64,000 nucleotides of DNA from G020354945 sp964570585 (GTDB taxonomy: Bacteria > Omnitrophota > Gorgyraeia > JABMRG01 > JAFGKX01), in assembly GCA_964570585.1 (NCBI GenBank), contig CAZMYR010000004.1, positions 1 through 64,000 of the forward strand. The letters are read 5' to 3'. Under the pieces are notes generated by a model, which was not told where the DNA came from, searched no databases, and was given only the letters and a program-made list of their open reading frames with translations. A program made the position numbers and the translations under genes. Below are positions 32,635 through 40,772 of the stretch, piece after piece; positions within the stretch are counted from its first letter, which is position 1, and the number at the start of each line of letters is the position of its first letter.

Positions 32635-33570
32635 ATGAATATAAGTATAGCAAAAGAGAGCGCAGCCGGCGGTAGAGAAATAAGAACGGCACTTTTGCCG
32701 GCCGAAGTGAAAAAGATTATATCAGAAGGGCATAACGTTTTTGTCCAAAAATGCGCAGGGCAAGGTATTTTTGTCTCTGACGCCGAATATAAAAAAGCTG
32801 GAGCTGGGATTGAAAAAGATGCTGCCGCTATTTTTGACAAAGAACTAGTGGTTAAGTTGAAATGCCCCACAAAAGATGAGCTTAGATTGCTTAAAAACAA
32901 TATTATATTCACAATGCTGCATGTAGAACAGAATCCAAAAATAGCCAAAATGATAAAAATGTCAGGTTGCACAGCTATTGCAATGGAAAACATGCGAAAC
33001 CAGGCAGGGGAAAGGCTTATCCACTGCACAGATATGGCCGGAGAGCAAGGGATGCTTTATGCATTCTGTGAATCTATGAAGTTACCGCAGGATTGCAATG
33101 TTTTAGTATTAGGTTACGGAACCATAGCCAGCGGCGCTTTGAAAGTAGCATATTCATTAGGAGCCAAAGTAAAGATATTGCGAAAAAGGGAATATAAACA
33201 TATAAAATACCATCTTAAAGGCAAAGATATCGTTGTCAATGGCCTTGCCTGGCCAAAATGCCATCGGGATAGAAAAGATTATATTATCACCAAGAAGATG
33301 CTTAAGCTCTTAAACAGAGGCGCTATTATACTTGACCTTTCTGTTGATTATCCCAATCCTATTCAAACCTGTCACCCCACCCAATTAAATAAACCATATT
33401 ATTATGTAAACGGCGTAAAGCATATCGCTATCTATGGCTATCCCGGCCTTGCCCCCATTTCTAGCGTGCAACGTTATAGCAAGCAAATATGCCCGTTTAT
33501 CATTGATATAGCCAATAACGGCCTAAAAAAGTGCAATATTTCAATACGTAAGGCAATAGTTAAGGTATAG
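32635..33570 (+). CDS. Alanine dehydrogenase/transhydrogenase-family NAD(P)-dependent enzyme
   Basis: 311 residues. The N-terminal AlaDh_PNT domain starts MNISIAKESAAGGREIRTAL, with the conserved Lys in VVKLKCPT and the His in TMLHVEQNP. The Rossmann part is VLVLGYGTIASGALKVAYSLGAKV. True alanine dehydrogenase is about 370 residues. This shorter length is closer to N5-(carboxyethyl)ornithine synthase and related reductive-amination enzymes. It would join or split an amino acid and a 2-oxo acid with NAD(P)H (family knowledge). The ATP-grasp gene follows after a palindromic spacer, suggesting a two-step route to a small conjugate (inference). Confidence 0.75.
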   Translation: MNISIAKESAAGGREIRTALLPAEVKKIISEGHNVFVQKCAGQGIFVSDAEYKKAGAGIEKDAAAIFDKELVVKLKCPTKDELRLLKNNIIFTMLHVEQNPKIAKMIKMSGCTAIAMENMRNQAGERLIHCTDMAGEQGMLYAFCESMKLPQDCNVLVLGYGTIASGALKVAYSLGAKVKILRKREYKHIKYHLKGKDIVVNGLAWPKCHRDRKDYIITKKMLKLLNRGAIILDLSVDYPNPIQTCHPTQLNKPYYYVNGVKHIAIYGYPGLAPISSVQRYSKQICPFIIDIANNGLKKCNISIRKAIVKV

Positions 33571-33590
33571 CTCATCAGCTAAAGATTGGA

Positions 33591-33685
33591 AGTACCGTTT
33601 ACGGTTTCAAAGAGGTAAATGTCCCCCAGCAAAGAATAAAAATGAATTAGGGGACACTTACCCCTTTGAAACCGTAAACGGTACT
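33591..33685. repeat. Long inverted repeat before the ATP-grasp gene
   Basis: The left arm AGTACCGTTTACGGTTTCAA (from 33591) and right arm TTGAAACCGTAAACGGTACT (to 33685) are exact complements over 20 bases and continue inward with GAGGTAAATGTCCCC against GGGGACACTTACCCC. The ATG of the next gene lies three bases after the right arm, so its ribosome-binding region is inside the hairpin. Confidence 0.85.
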
Positions 33686-33688
33686 AAT

Positions 33689-34735
33689 ATGAAAAAGACC
33701 ACTATATTAGCATTGGGAGATTTTACATCCGGGGGTAAACCTTTTACCTTGTCTTTTGCAAGATTTCTAAGGTATAGAAATAGGCTTCCGGAGAAGTTTT
33801 CAAGAATGGAGGTTGAGGATTATTCCACGCTCCTGGCAGGCGTATATCCCAAAATATATACCGACGATATTCTTATAATGACCTTTTTCCCATATAATTA
33901 TTGGAACGATTATATAGAAATATACGATAAAGACGATAGAATTTACGGGGATAGGCATTTCGGAAAAGACTTTAAATCATTTTTCGAAGATATGACAGCC
34001 AGATTAAGGCGTTATTATAAAAGCCATCATTTACATTTTGTAAATAATCCTAAGAATATAACCATAGATAGGGACAAAAAGAAGACAAAATATCTATTTT
34101 TAAGAAACGGGATACCAACCCCAAAGTTATTCTATTTTAAAAACACAGGGCAGGTAAAAAAGTTACTTAGGGAAGGCATAAGCTTTTATGTGAAACCCCG
34201 TTATGGGGCTATGGGCAAAGGGTTGACATTTCTTTCTAAAAAAAGATGGGCGAGCAATTTTAGATTCGAAAATAATAAAATTATTAGTAAATGTTCGGAT
34301 TACGGCTGGATATTTGAGAATATAACAGGCAATACCGCATTTTTAAGAGAGCTTATAAGAAGGGATTTCTTATTTGAAGAGGCTATAATGCCGTCTCAAG
34401 CCAAAAGAAGAAGATTCGACCTTAGAATATATGCTGTCTGCGGAGCAGTGCCCTATCTTTATGCAAGAAGCACTAAAGCCAGAGGCATTGTCACGAACTG
34501 GACCCAGGGGGGCAAATTAGAAGATAAAAAATTTCTAAAAAACATACCGGAAGATAAAATCAGCTTAGCGAAACAATACGCAGTTAAGGCTGCTAAAGTT
34601 TTAGGTTTTAATTTTGTCGGAATCGATGTTCTATTTTCTAAAGATTATGAAAATGTATATGTGCTTGAGTTGCAGTCATTTCCCGGCTTTGAAAAAGGCT
34701 TTGACCTTATTAAGTTTTTGATAAACCATATTTAA
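33689..34735 (+). CDS. RimK-like ATP-grasp ligase
   Basis: 348 residues. The ATP-grasp core occupies about 130-345: TKYLFLRNGIPTPK, the phosphate-binding loop YVKPRYGAMGKGLTF, RRFDLRIYAVCGAVPYLYAR, NWTQGG and VYVLELQSFPGFEKG, where a Gln replaces the usual Asn of ExNxxPG. The first 125 residues resemble the pre-ATP-grasp fold. Such enzymes join a carboxylate to an amine using ATP. No ribosome-binding site is free because the palindrome ends at the start codon. Its partner is probably the dehydrogenase upstream; the product is unknown. Confidence 0.8.
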   Translation: MKKTTILALGDFTSGGKPFTLSFARFLRYRNRLPEKFSRMEVEDYSTLLAGVYPKIYTDDILIMTFFPYNYWNDYIEIYDKDDRIYGDRHFGKDFKSFFEDMTARLRRYYKSHHLHFVNNPKNITIDRDKKKTKYLFLRNGIPTPKLFYFKNTGQVKKLLREGISFYVKPRYGAMGKGLTFLSKKRWASNFRFENNKIISKCSDYGWIFENITGNTAFLRELIRRDFLFEEAIMPSQAKRRRFDLRIYAVCGAVPYLYARSTKARGIVTNWTQGGKLEDKKFLKNIPEDKISLAKQYAVKAAKVLGFNFVGIDVLFSKDYENVYVLELQSFPGFEKGFDLIKFLINHI

Positions 34736-34760
34736 ACAGTGAATGGTAATTTAAAAGACT

Positions 34761-36068
34761 ATGCCCACCAACAGCCTCCTGATCATAGGAGCAGGACTTA
34801 GTGGCCTGAGCGCCGCCTACCACTTAAAGAAAGGTTTCCTCTTATTTGAGAAGGAATCAAAACCGGGTGGTATGGCCTCCTCCGACGTTGTTAAAGATTT
34901 CATATTTGACAAGACCGGCCACCTTTTGCATTTTAAGACAGAATATGTAAAAGACCTTTTGCGCATACTGAGCATTGGCAGCGGATTAATCAAGCAGAGA
35001 CGCTCCTCCTGGGTTTTTTCAAAAGGCACCTATACCAGATACCCTTTTCAGGTTAACACATATAAACTACCACCTGCTATAATAAAAGACTGCCTTATTA
35101 AGATGGCCAGGGCACAAATAAGTCCCTGCGGAAGAGGAGACTCGTCTAATTTCAAAGAATGGATATTAAACAATTTTGGGAAAGGCATAGCAAGGCATTT
35201 TATGTTTCCCTACAACCGCAAACTATGGAAAACTCAATTGGATAAAATAGATATAGATTGGGTGGACAGGTTTATACCAAAGACAAATTTTGAACAGGCT
35301 GTGAAGGGAGCCGTTTCGGATTTCAAGAAAAATTTTGGATATAATAAAAACTTCTATTATCCAGAAAGAGGGGGTATCCAGGAAATAGCAAATGCTTTTC
35401 TCAGCCGCATCAGAAAGAATGTGCACTTCGAAAGAGAAGTTGTCAGGATAAATCTCAAAGACAGAATAGTTACCTTAAAAAGTGGCGAAGATTTAAGGTT
35501 TGACAGGATAATTTCTACCATACCCCTGCCGGAGCTAATCGGCATAGTTAAAGACCTGCCTTCCGCCCTTAAAAATAAACTTAGACGGCTAAGGTATGTT
35601 TCTATTCTTAATCTCAATCTGGGGATTAATAAGGATAGGATATTGGATAAACACTGGGTCTATTTTGCCGAGCCTGGATATATTTTTTACAGAGTTGGGT
35701 TTTTCTCCAATATTTCCAATGCAGTCGCACCGAGTGGAATGAGCTCCTTATATACGGAAGTCTCATATAATGGCAGTAAGACTCATAAGGTTTCTCCGCC
35801 GCATCTTAAAAGGCGCATTATCGAAGACCTTAAAAAAGCCGGAATATTAACAGAAAAGGATGAAATCGTTGCCCAAAAGTCTTACGACATAAAATATGCC
35901 TATCCTGTGCACGATAGAAACAGAGAGGGTCTGGTAAGCGACATAAAGAGCTTTCTTGGCCGCTATAATATATATTCAATCGGCAGATATGGCAGCTGGA
36001 GATATATGACAATGGAAGAATGCATATTGGAAGGTAAGCATACCGCAGAAGTAATTGAAGGAGGCTAA
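34761..36068 (+). CDS. FAD-dependent amine oxidase/UDP-galactopyranose mutase-like protein
   Basis: 435 residues. The FAD-binding motif is SLLIIGAGLSGLSAAYHLKKG, then FEKESKPGGMASSDVV. An SIGRYGSWRYMTMEECILEGKHTAE motif, typical of the FAD end of protoporphyrinogen-oxidase-like proteins, lies near the C-terminus. FPYNRKLWKTQLDKIDIDWV is a signature of the glycan-locus branch of this family. The protein sits at the head of the surface-glycan locus, so it may act on a nucleotide sugar or lipid-linked sugar (inference). It overlaps a hairpin that precedes the next gene. Confidence 0.8.
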   Translation: MPTNSLLIIGAGLSGLSAAYHLKKGFLLFEKESKPGGMASSDVVKDFIFDKTGHLLHFKTEYVKDLLRILSIGSGLIKQRRSSWVFSKGTYTRYPFQVNTYKLPPAIIKDCLIKMARAQISPCGRGDSSNFKEWILNNFGKGIARHFMFPYNRKLWKTQLDKIDIDWVDRFIPKTNFEQAVKGAVSDFKKNFGYNKNFYYPERGGIQEIANAFLSRIRKNVHFEREVVRINLKDRIVTLKSGEDLRFDRIISTIPLPELIGIVKDLPSALKNKLRRLRYVSILNLNLGINKDRILDKHWVYFAEPGYIFYRVGFFSNISNAVAPSGMSSLYTEVSYNGSKTHKVSPPHLKRRIIEDLKKAGILTEKDEIVAQKSYDIKYAYPVHDRNREGLVSDIKSFLGRYNIYSIGRYGSWRYMTMEECILEGKHTAEVIEGG

Positions 36069-36078
36069 GCTTCCTTCA
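36056..36078 (+). promoter_or_regulatory. Short hairpin over the Shine-Dalgarno of the first GT4 gene
   Basis: TGAAGGA (36056-36062) pairs with TCCTTCA (36072-36078). The GGAGG of the likely ribosome-binding site (36059-36064) is inside the stem and the ATG follows directly at 36079, so translation may depend on ribosomes coming from the upstream gene. Confidence 0.45.
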
Positions 36079-37257
36079 ATGTCTTTAACGGGTGCAATGG
36101 CAAAGACAAAGATTGCCCATATTATAACCAAGCTGGAGCTTGGCGGAGCGCAGAAGACCACCCTTTCATTGCTAAGACATCTTGATGAAAATGATTACGA
36201 AATACACCTTATCACTTCACCCTGGGGCTTATTAACAGAGGAGGCCTTTTGCATACAAGGGCTCAGAGCCTTTCTGGTCCCGGCCCTTACCAGTGAGCTA
36301 AATCCCCTTAAAGATATAATCTCATTTCTGCAGATATTGAGGTATTTAAGACGACGGAATATATCCATTGTCCATACCCATAGCTCAAAGGCAGGTATAA
36401 TAGGCCGGTGGGCAGGGAGGTTTGCAGGGGTTCGGTTTATTTTTCATACAGTCCACGGCTGGCCATTTCATATTGAAACAAACATCCTGGCCAGATTTTT
36501 TTATACCCTGTTAGAGAAGATAACTTCATGGATAACAACCAGGTTGATTATGGTTTCAGACACCGACCTAAAAGCAGGTTTAAAATACGTAAACAAAAAT
36601 AGAGCAAAGTATGTTAGGATATCATACGGTATTGAGAGCAGAGAATTTTTTAACACCAACCATATTAAAAAAAGCAAAGATACTCGCCTGGTAAGTTCAT
36701 TAAATATCAGAGAAGATGCCTGCGTGGTAGGGGTCATCTGCTGTTTTAAGCCCCAGAAGGCACCCTTAGATTTTGTAAAGGTAGCCAAAGCGGTTATAGA
36801 CAAAGGCGCGGATGTGCAGTTTCTTTCTATAGGCGATGGGATTTTAAGACCTGCTGCAGAAAAGATGTCTTTAGAATTGGGTTTAAACGGAAATATAAAA
36901 TTTTTAGGCTGGAGAAAGGATATACCTGCCTTGCTTTCCGTTGTGGATATTTTGCTTTTGACTTCACGCTGGGAAGGCATGCCGGTGGTTTTCTTTGAGG
37001 CGTTGGCTTCTGGCGTGCCCATTATAGCAACAGATGTAGGGGGGGCCTCTGAAGTGGTAAAAGACGGTATAAACGGATTTTTAGAAAAAACAGGAGCCTG
37101 TGAAAAATTAGCAGAAGATGTCCTTTCACTCGCCGGCAATCCGGAGAAAAGGCAAACATTCTCAAAAGTCTCAAGGGAAAATTTTAGAGATGAATTCGAT
37201 ATAGCTTATATGACCACCCGGATTGAAAATGTATATGAGCAATCGATAAAAAGATAA
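36079..37257 (+). CDS. Glycosyltransferase family 4
   Basis: 392 residues from the ATG at 36079; another ATG at 36097 (MAKTKIAHIITKL) is possible, and the upstream TTG at 36055 is rejected. GT4 (GT-B fold) signs: ITKLELGGAQKTTLSLL, VHTHSSKAGIIGRWAGR, FHTVHGWPFH, and the donor site TSRWEGMPVVFFEALASGVPIIATDVGGASEVVKDGINGFL with the EA(x)E-like FFEALASG. It is related to the group that acts early in capsule or O-antigen assembly, and it is followed by the initiating WecA-like enzyme. Confidence 0.9.
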   Translation: MSLTGAMAKTKIAHIITKLELGGAQKTTLSLLRHLDENDYEIHLITSPWGLLTEEAFCIQGLRAFLVPALTSELNPLKDIISFLQILRYLRRRNISIVHTHSSKAGIIGRWAGRFAGVRFIFHTVHGWPFHIETNILARFFYTLLEKITSWITTRLIMVSDTDLKAGLKYVNKNRAKYVRISYGIESREFFNTNHIKKSKDTRLVSSLNIREDACVVGVICCFKPQKAPLDFVKVAKAVIDKGADVQFLSIGDGILRPAAEKMSLELGLNGNIKFLGWRKDIPALLSVVDILLLTSRWEGMPVVFFEALASGVPIIATDVGGASEVVKDGINGFLEKTGACEKLAEDVLSLAGNPEKRQTFSKVSRENFRDEFDIAYMTTRIENVYEQSIKR

Positions 37258-37270
37258 GGAGGTGAAAGAA

Positions 37271-38251
37271 ATGATTTTTTTCATAGTTTCTTTTCTCGGG
37301 TGCTTATTGTTATCGGCCCTGCTAAAAAGGCTTTTGGCTAAAACCAAACTTTCGACTGTTAAAGAAAGACCGATGCTTCTTGGTCTGTCTTTATATCTCT
37401 GTATCTTTGCAATCCTTATTTGTGTATTAACTTATTATAACCTAAGCCTTTCTTTTATCGGCAAAATTCTAATCGGTTCGTCTTTGATGTTGGTTCTTGG
37501 AATAGTCGATGATATAAGAGGACTTTCCGTTAATGCGAAACTATTGGGCCAACTGGCAATAGCCGGCGTGGTAGTTGTCCTGGGAATGAGAACGACCATT
37601 TATTATTTTCCCATTTGGTTAAATATGGTAATAACCATAATCTGGATTGTAGCTCTGGTTAATGCCTTTAACCTTCTTGATATAATGGATGGGTTGTGCA
37701 CAGGAGTTGCCTTTATTATGTCCGTATTTTTCCTACTAATAAGCCTCATTATTGATGGGAGTTCTGTAACACTCTTTTTCTGGATTCTAAGCGGCGCAAC
37801 ATTGGGGGCCCTTATTTATAACCTTCCTCCGGCAAAACTATATCTGGGCGACTCAGGCAGTATGTTATTGGGTTTTATGTTTGCCTGCAGCGCATTGAAT
37901 ATAAGTTATGCCCCGGATTTTAGCGAAGGTCTTTCTCTTTTTATTCCAGTATTAATAGTTGCATTACCCATTTATGATTTAACCTTCACGGTATTTATGA
38001 GAAAGAAAAAAGGCATTGCAGTTGCCCAAAAAAGCAGGGACCATTTTGTATTTATTATGAAAAATTTGGGTTTTAGCACAAAAAAGATTTTGGCCATTAT
38101 GTATGGGTTGTGCATATTTTTTGGAAGCAGCGCCCTCTTGCTTAAAGTTCTGCCGTCCTATTTAAAGATATTGTTATTGGCTATTATAATATTCGTTTTT
38201 GCCATATTGACCGTTGTGATTGGCGCAATAGAAAACAGGCATTCGAAGTAA
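37271..38251 (+). CDS. WecA/MraY-like undecaprenyl-phosphate sugar-1-phosphate transferase
   Basis: 326 residues from the ATG at 37271, with AAGGAGGTG at ideal spacing; the GTG at 37262 is rejected. It is a polytopic membrane protein with about ten helices. The cytoplasmic motifs of the family are LGIVDDIRGLSVNAKLLGQL (DDxxD-like), NAFNLLDIMDGLCTG, KLYLGDSGSMLLGF and LPIYDLTFTVFMRKKKG with KSRDHFVF. It moves a sugar-1-phosphate from a UDP-sugar to undecaprenyl phosphate, starting the glycan that the ABC transporter exports. Confidence 0.92.
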   Translation: MIFFIVSFLGCLLLSALLKRLLAKTKLSTVKERPMLLGLSLYLCIFAILICVLTYYNLSLSFIGKILIGSSLMLVLGIVDDIRGLSVNAKLLGQLAIAGVVVVLGMRTTIYYFPIWLNMVITIIWIVALVNAFNLLDIMDGLCTGVAFIMSVFFLLISLIIDGSSVTLFFWILSGATLGALIYNLPPAKLYLGDSGSMLLGFMFACSALNISYAPDFSEGLSLFIPVLIVALPIYDLTFTVFMRKKKGIAVAQKSRDHFVFIMKNLGFSTKKILAIMYGLCIFFGSSALLLKVLPSYLKILLLAIIIFVFAILTVVIGAIENRHSK

Positions 38252-38253
38252 TT

Positions 38254-39072
38254 ATGGGTACCATAAAAGAGATATTAGCAAAACGGAATCTCCTGCGTGA
38301 ATTGGTGCTTAAGAATTTAAAGATTCGTTATTCGCTGCCGGCGCTTGGATTTTTCTGGGCGTTCTTATCGCCGTTGTTGATTGTAGGGATTCTTTATCTG
38401 GTCTTTTCCGTGATTTTAAAGGTTAAGACGGAAGAGGCCCCTTTTGTGTTATACCTGATGAGTGCTATATTCCCCTGGTATTTTTTTCAGAATTCACTTG
38501 TTTGTTCAGCTACAAGTTTAGTCGATAATAGAAATTTAATCAAAGAATCCGGTTTTCCGCATTATCTTGTGCCGCTTTCTATTATTCTGGCGAATATGAT
38601 TGTTTTTTTACCCTCTTTGGTTATATTAATTGCCGTCTCTGCGTTTATTTTAAAGGGGTTACCTGTATCAATAGTATATCTGCCGGTTGTTTTGGTTATC
38701 CATTTAACCATAACTTTCGGCCTATCGATTATGCTTTCTATCGCATATGTGAGGTGGCGGGATATAAAGTATATGTTAGAAGCGGTGTTGCTTCTTTTAT
38801 TTTACCTGACCCCGGTTTTTTATTCGATTTATCTGGTTAAAACCGCATTTTCTTATCCGTTATTTAAGGCATACCTATATAACCCTTTTACCGGCGTGTT
38901 GAATTTATACAGGGCCACGCTCTTAAAAGGGTTTTATCCTGTTATACAAAAAGATGCGGGGCTATTACTCATTGTTGTTGTGCCGGCGGTTTTTGCCGTT
39001 CTGTTTCTATTATTGGGTTTTTATGTTTATAAAATAAATAAAAATAGCATAAATGATTACCTATCCTACTAA
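38254..39072 (+). CDS. wzm: ABC-2 type polysaccharide export permease (Wzm-like)
   Basis: 272 residues with six hydrophobic segments. The N-terminal amphipathic region (LAKRNLLRELVLKNLKIRYS) and the short motifs LGFFWAFLSPLL and AYVRWRDIKYMLEAVLLLLFYLTPVFYS are hallmarks of Wzm/TagG permeases. It exports undecaprenyl-linked O-antigen or teichoic-acid-like glycans through the inner membrane. It starts two bases after the transferase stop, and its 3' end overlaps the ATPase gene by 20 bases. Confidence 0.92.
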   Translation: MGTIKEILAKRNLLRELVLKNLKIRYSLPALGFFWAFLSPLLIVGILYLVFSVILKVKTEEAPFVLYLMSAIFPWYFFQNSLVCSATSLVDNRNLIKESGFPHYLVPLSIILANMIVFLPSLVILIAVSAFILKGLPVSIVYLPVVLVIHLTITFGLSIMLSIAYVRWRDIKYMLEAVLLLLFYLTPVFYSIYLVKTAFSYPLFKAYLYNPFTGVLNLYRATLLKGFYPVIQKDAGLLLIVVVPAVFAVLFLLLGFYVYKINKNSINDYLSY

Positions 39073-40771
39073 AGCGGTTGAATTAAAAGCTGTTAGCAAA
39101 AGATACCCCTTTATAAAAACAGCGGTTAATGATATTTACGCTAACTTTGAAGACTTTTGGCCGCTAAAAGATATATCACTGGAGGTTTATCGGAGGCAGG
39201 TATTGGGAATAATCGGAAGAAACGGTGCCGGCAAGACAACCCTTTTGAATATTATTGCAGGGACATTATCTCCTACCCAGGGTGAGCGTATTGTAAATGG
39301 CAGAGCATTAGGATTATTTAACTTAGGGATAGGTTTTCAGGATGAATTGACGGGTAGGGAAAATATTTATCTTAATGGCGCCATAATCGGCGCTGCAAAA
39401 AAGGAACTCGATGATAAGCTAAATTCAATAATAGAGTTTTCCGAATTAGGTAATTTTATCAATGCGCCGTTGGGGATTTATTCACAGGGTATGCGTCTTC
39501 GATTGGGATTTAGCATTATCGCTAATTTAGATTTCGATACTTTGGTAATTGACGAAGTTCTGGCAGTCGGAGATACCCTTTTTCAGAATAAATGTTTTGA
39601 GCGATTGATGGATTCTAAACGTTCCGGCAAGACCCTTATAATAACTACTCAAAGTATGGATTTAATCGAAAGGCTATGTGATAAAGTAGCACTTTTAGAC
39701 CATGGTCATTTGTTGTTCTATGGCGACACACTTAAAGGTATTAATAAGTATCGTGCCTTGTTAAGTACAGAGAAGTTTTTCGTAGGACCAGCCCAAAAGA
39801 ATATAAATTTAGTTGAGAATACCAAAAAATGGGCAGAAGACCCATCTAATTGGGGTAAAAGATTAGGAACGAAAGAGGTGGTGATAGAGTCTGCGGAGCT
39901 GATAAACAGATTTGGACACAGGTGTGAAGCAGTTCGCAGCGGAGACCCATTAAAGATTAAGGTAAATTTTATCGCCCGGAATGATATTAAAGAGCCGCAT
40001 TTTGGCGTTGCCATATTTCGAAACGACGGAGTTTACTGTTATGGTCCGAATACCACTTTTGACGGGCACAGCATTTCAGAATTTAGAAAAGGCAGGGGCC
40101 GTTTTATATTATATTACCACAGATTATTATTAGCGCCCGGTGAATACAGATTATCTGTGGCCATATGGGATAAGAACGAAACCCTCGCTTTTGATTACCA
40201 TAATGGCTGTTATAGGTTGACGGTTAATGGGCGTCATAATGGAGACAGTGCGCTTTTAAATATGCCCTTTATGTTTAATCCAGGTAATATTATGCATAAA
40301 TTTATTCCTTTTCAAAAGAGAACTAAGCCCAGGCCGAATTTGAAGTTACTAAACGATAAGTGGGGTAGAAGATTCGAGTCTGACGTAGCAAGGATAAAAT
40401 CGGTAAAGTTATTAAATTCTCTTGGTGAGCAAAAAGACGTTTTTGTGACTGATGAGCCTATGAAGATTCTCATAAATTTTGACAGCCATAAAGCCCCGGA
40501 TAAAAACTCTTATTTGTGGATAGGGGTTTATAGAGACGATGGTATTTATTGCCAGGGTATAACCATGCCGTTTGGAAAAAGAAAAGATTTCCATATATTT
40601 TTTCCTTATTTATTATTATTGCCGGGAGGCTATAAGCTTTCTGTGGGGGTATGGGATGCAATAGAGAGGAAGTTTTTAATGCACCATCACGGTATTTATC
40701 CCTTTCGAATGGTTTTTAATCGGCAAGATCACGGAACAATTTATCTGCCACATAAATGGGTGTTGCAATAA
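39053..40771 (+). CDS. wzt: ABC polysaccharide exporter ATPase (Wzt-like) with two C-terminal sugar-binding modules
   Basis: 572 residues. ATPase: Walker A GIIGRNGAGKTTLLN (about 55), signature YSQGMRLRLGFSI, Walker B TLVIDEVLAVGD (about 165) and the switch His region changed to ITTQSMD. After about residue 270 two similar beta-sandwich modules follow (VVIESAELINRFG with HFGVAIFRNDGVYCYG, and ARIKSVKLLNSLG with LWIGVYRDDGIYCQG). Wzt C-terminal domains recognise the finished end of the glycan; having two in tandem is unusual. The usual switch His is replaced by Gln (TTQS), which may slow hydrolysis. Confidence 0.92.
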   Translation: MITYPTKAVELKAVSKRYPFIKTAVNDIYANFEDFWPLKDISLEVYRRQVLGIIGRNGAGKTTLLNIIAGTLSPTQGERIVNGRALGLFNLGIGFQDELTGRENIYLNGAIIGAAKKELDDKLNSIIEFSELGNFINAPLGIYSQGMRLRLGFSIIANLDFDTLVIDEVLAVGDTLFQNKCFERLMDSKRSGKTLIITTQSMDLIERLCDKVALLDHGHLLFYGDTLKGINKYRALLSTEKFFVGPAQKNINLVENTKKWAEDPSNWGKRLGTKEVVIESAELINRFGHRCEAVRSGDPLKIKVNFIARNDIKEPHFGVAIFRNDGVYCYGPNTTFDGHSISEFRKGRGRFILYYHRLLLAPGEYRLSVAIWDKNETLAFDYHNGCYRLTVNGRHNGDSALLNMPFMFNPGNIMHKFIPFQKRTKPRPNLKLLNDKWGRRFESDVARIKSVKLLNSLGEQKDVFVTDEPMKILINFDSHKAPDKNSYLWIGVYRDDGIYCQGITMPFGKRKDFHIFFPYLLLLPGGYKLSVGVWDAIERKFLMHHHGIYPFRMVFNRQDHGTIYLPHKWVLQ

Positions 40772-40772
40772 A

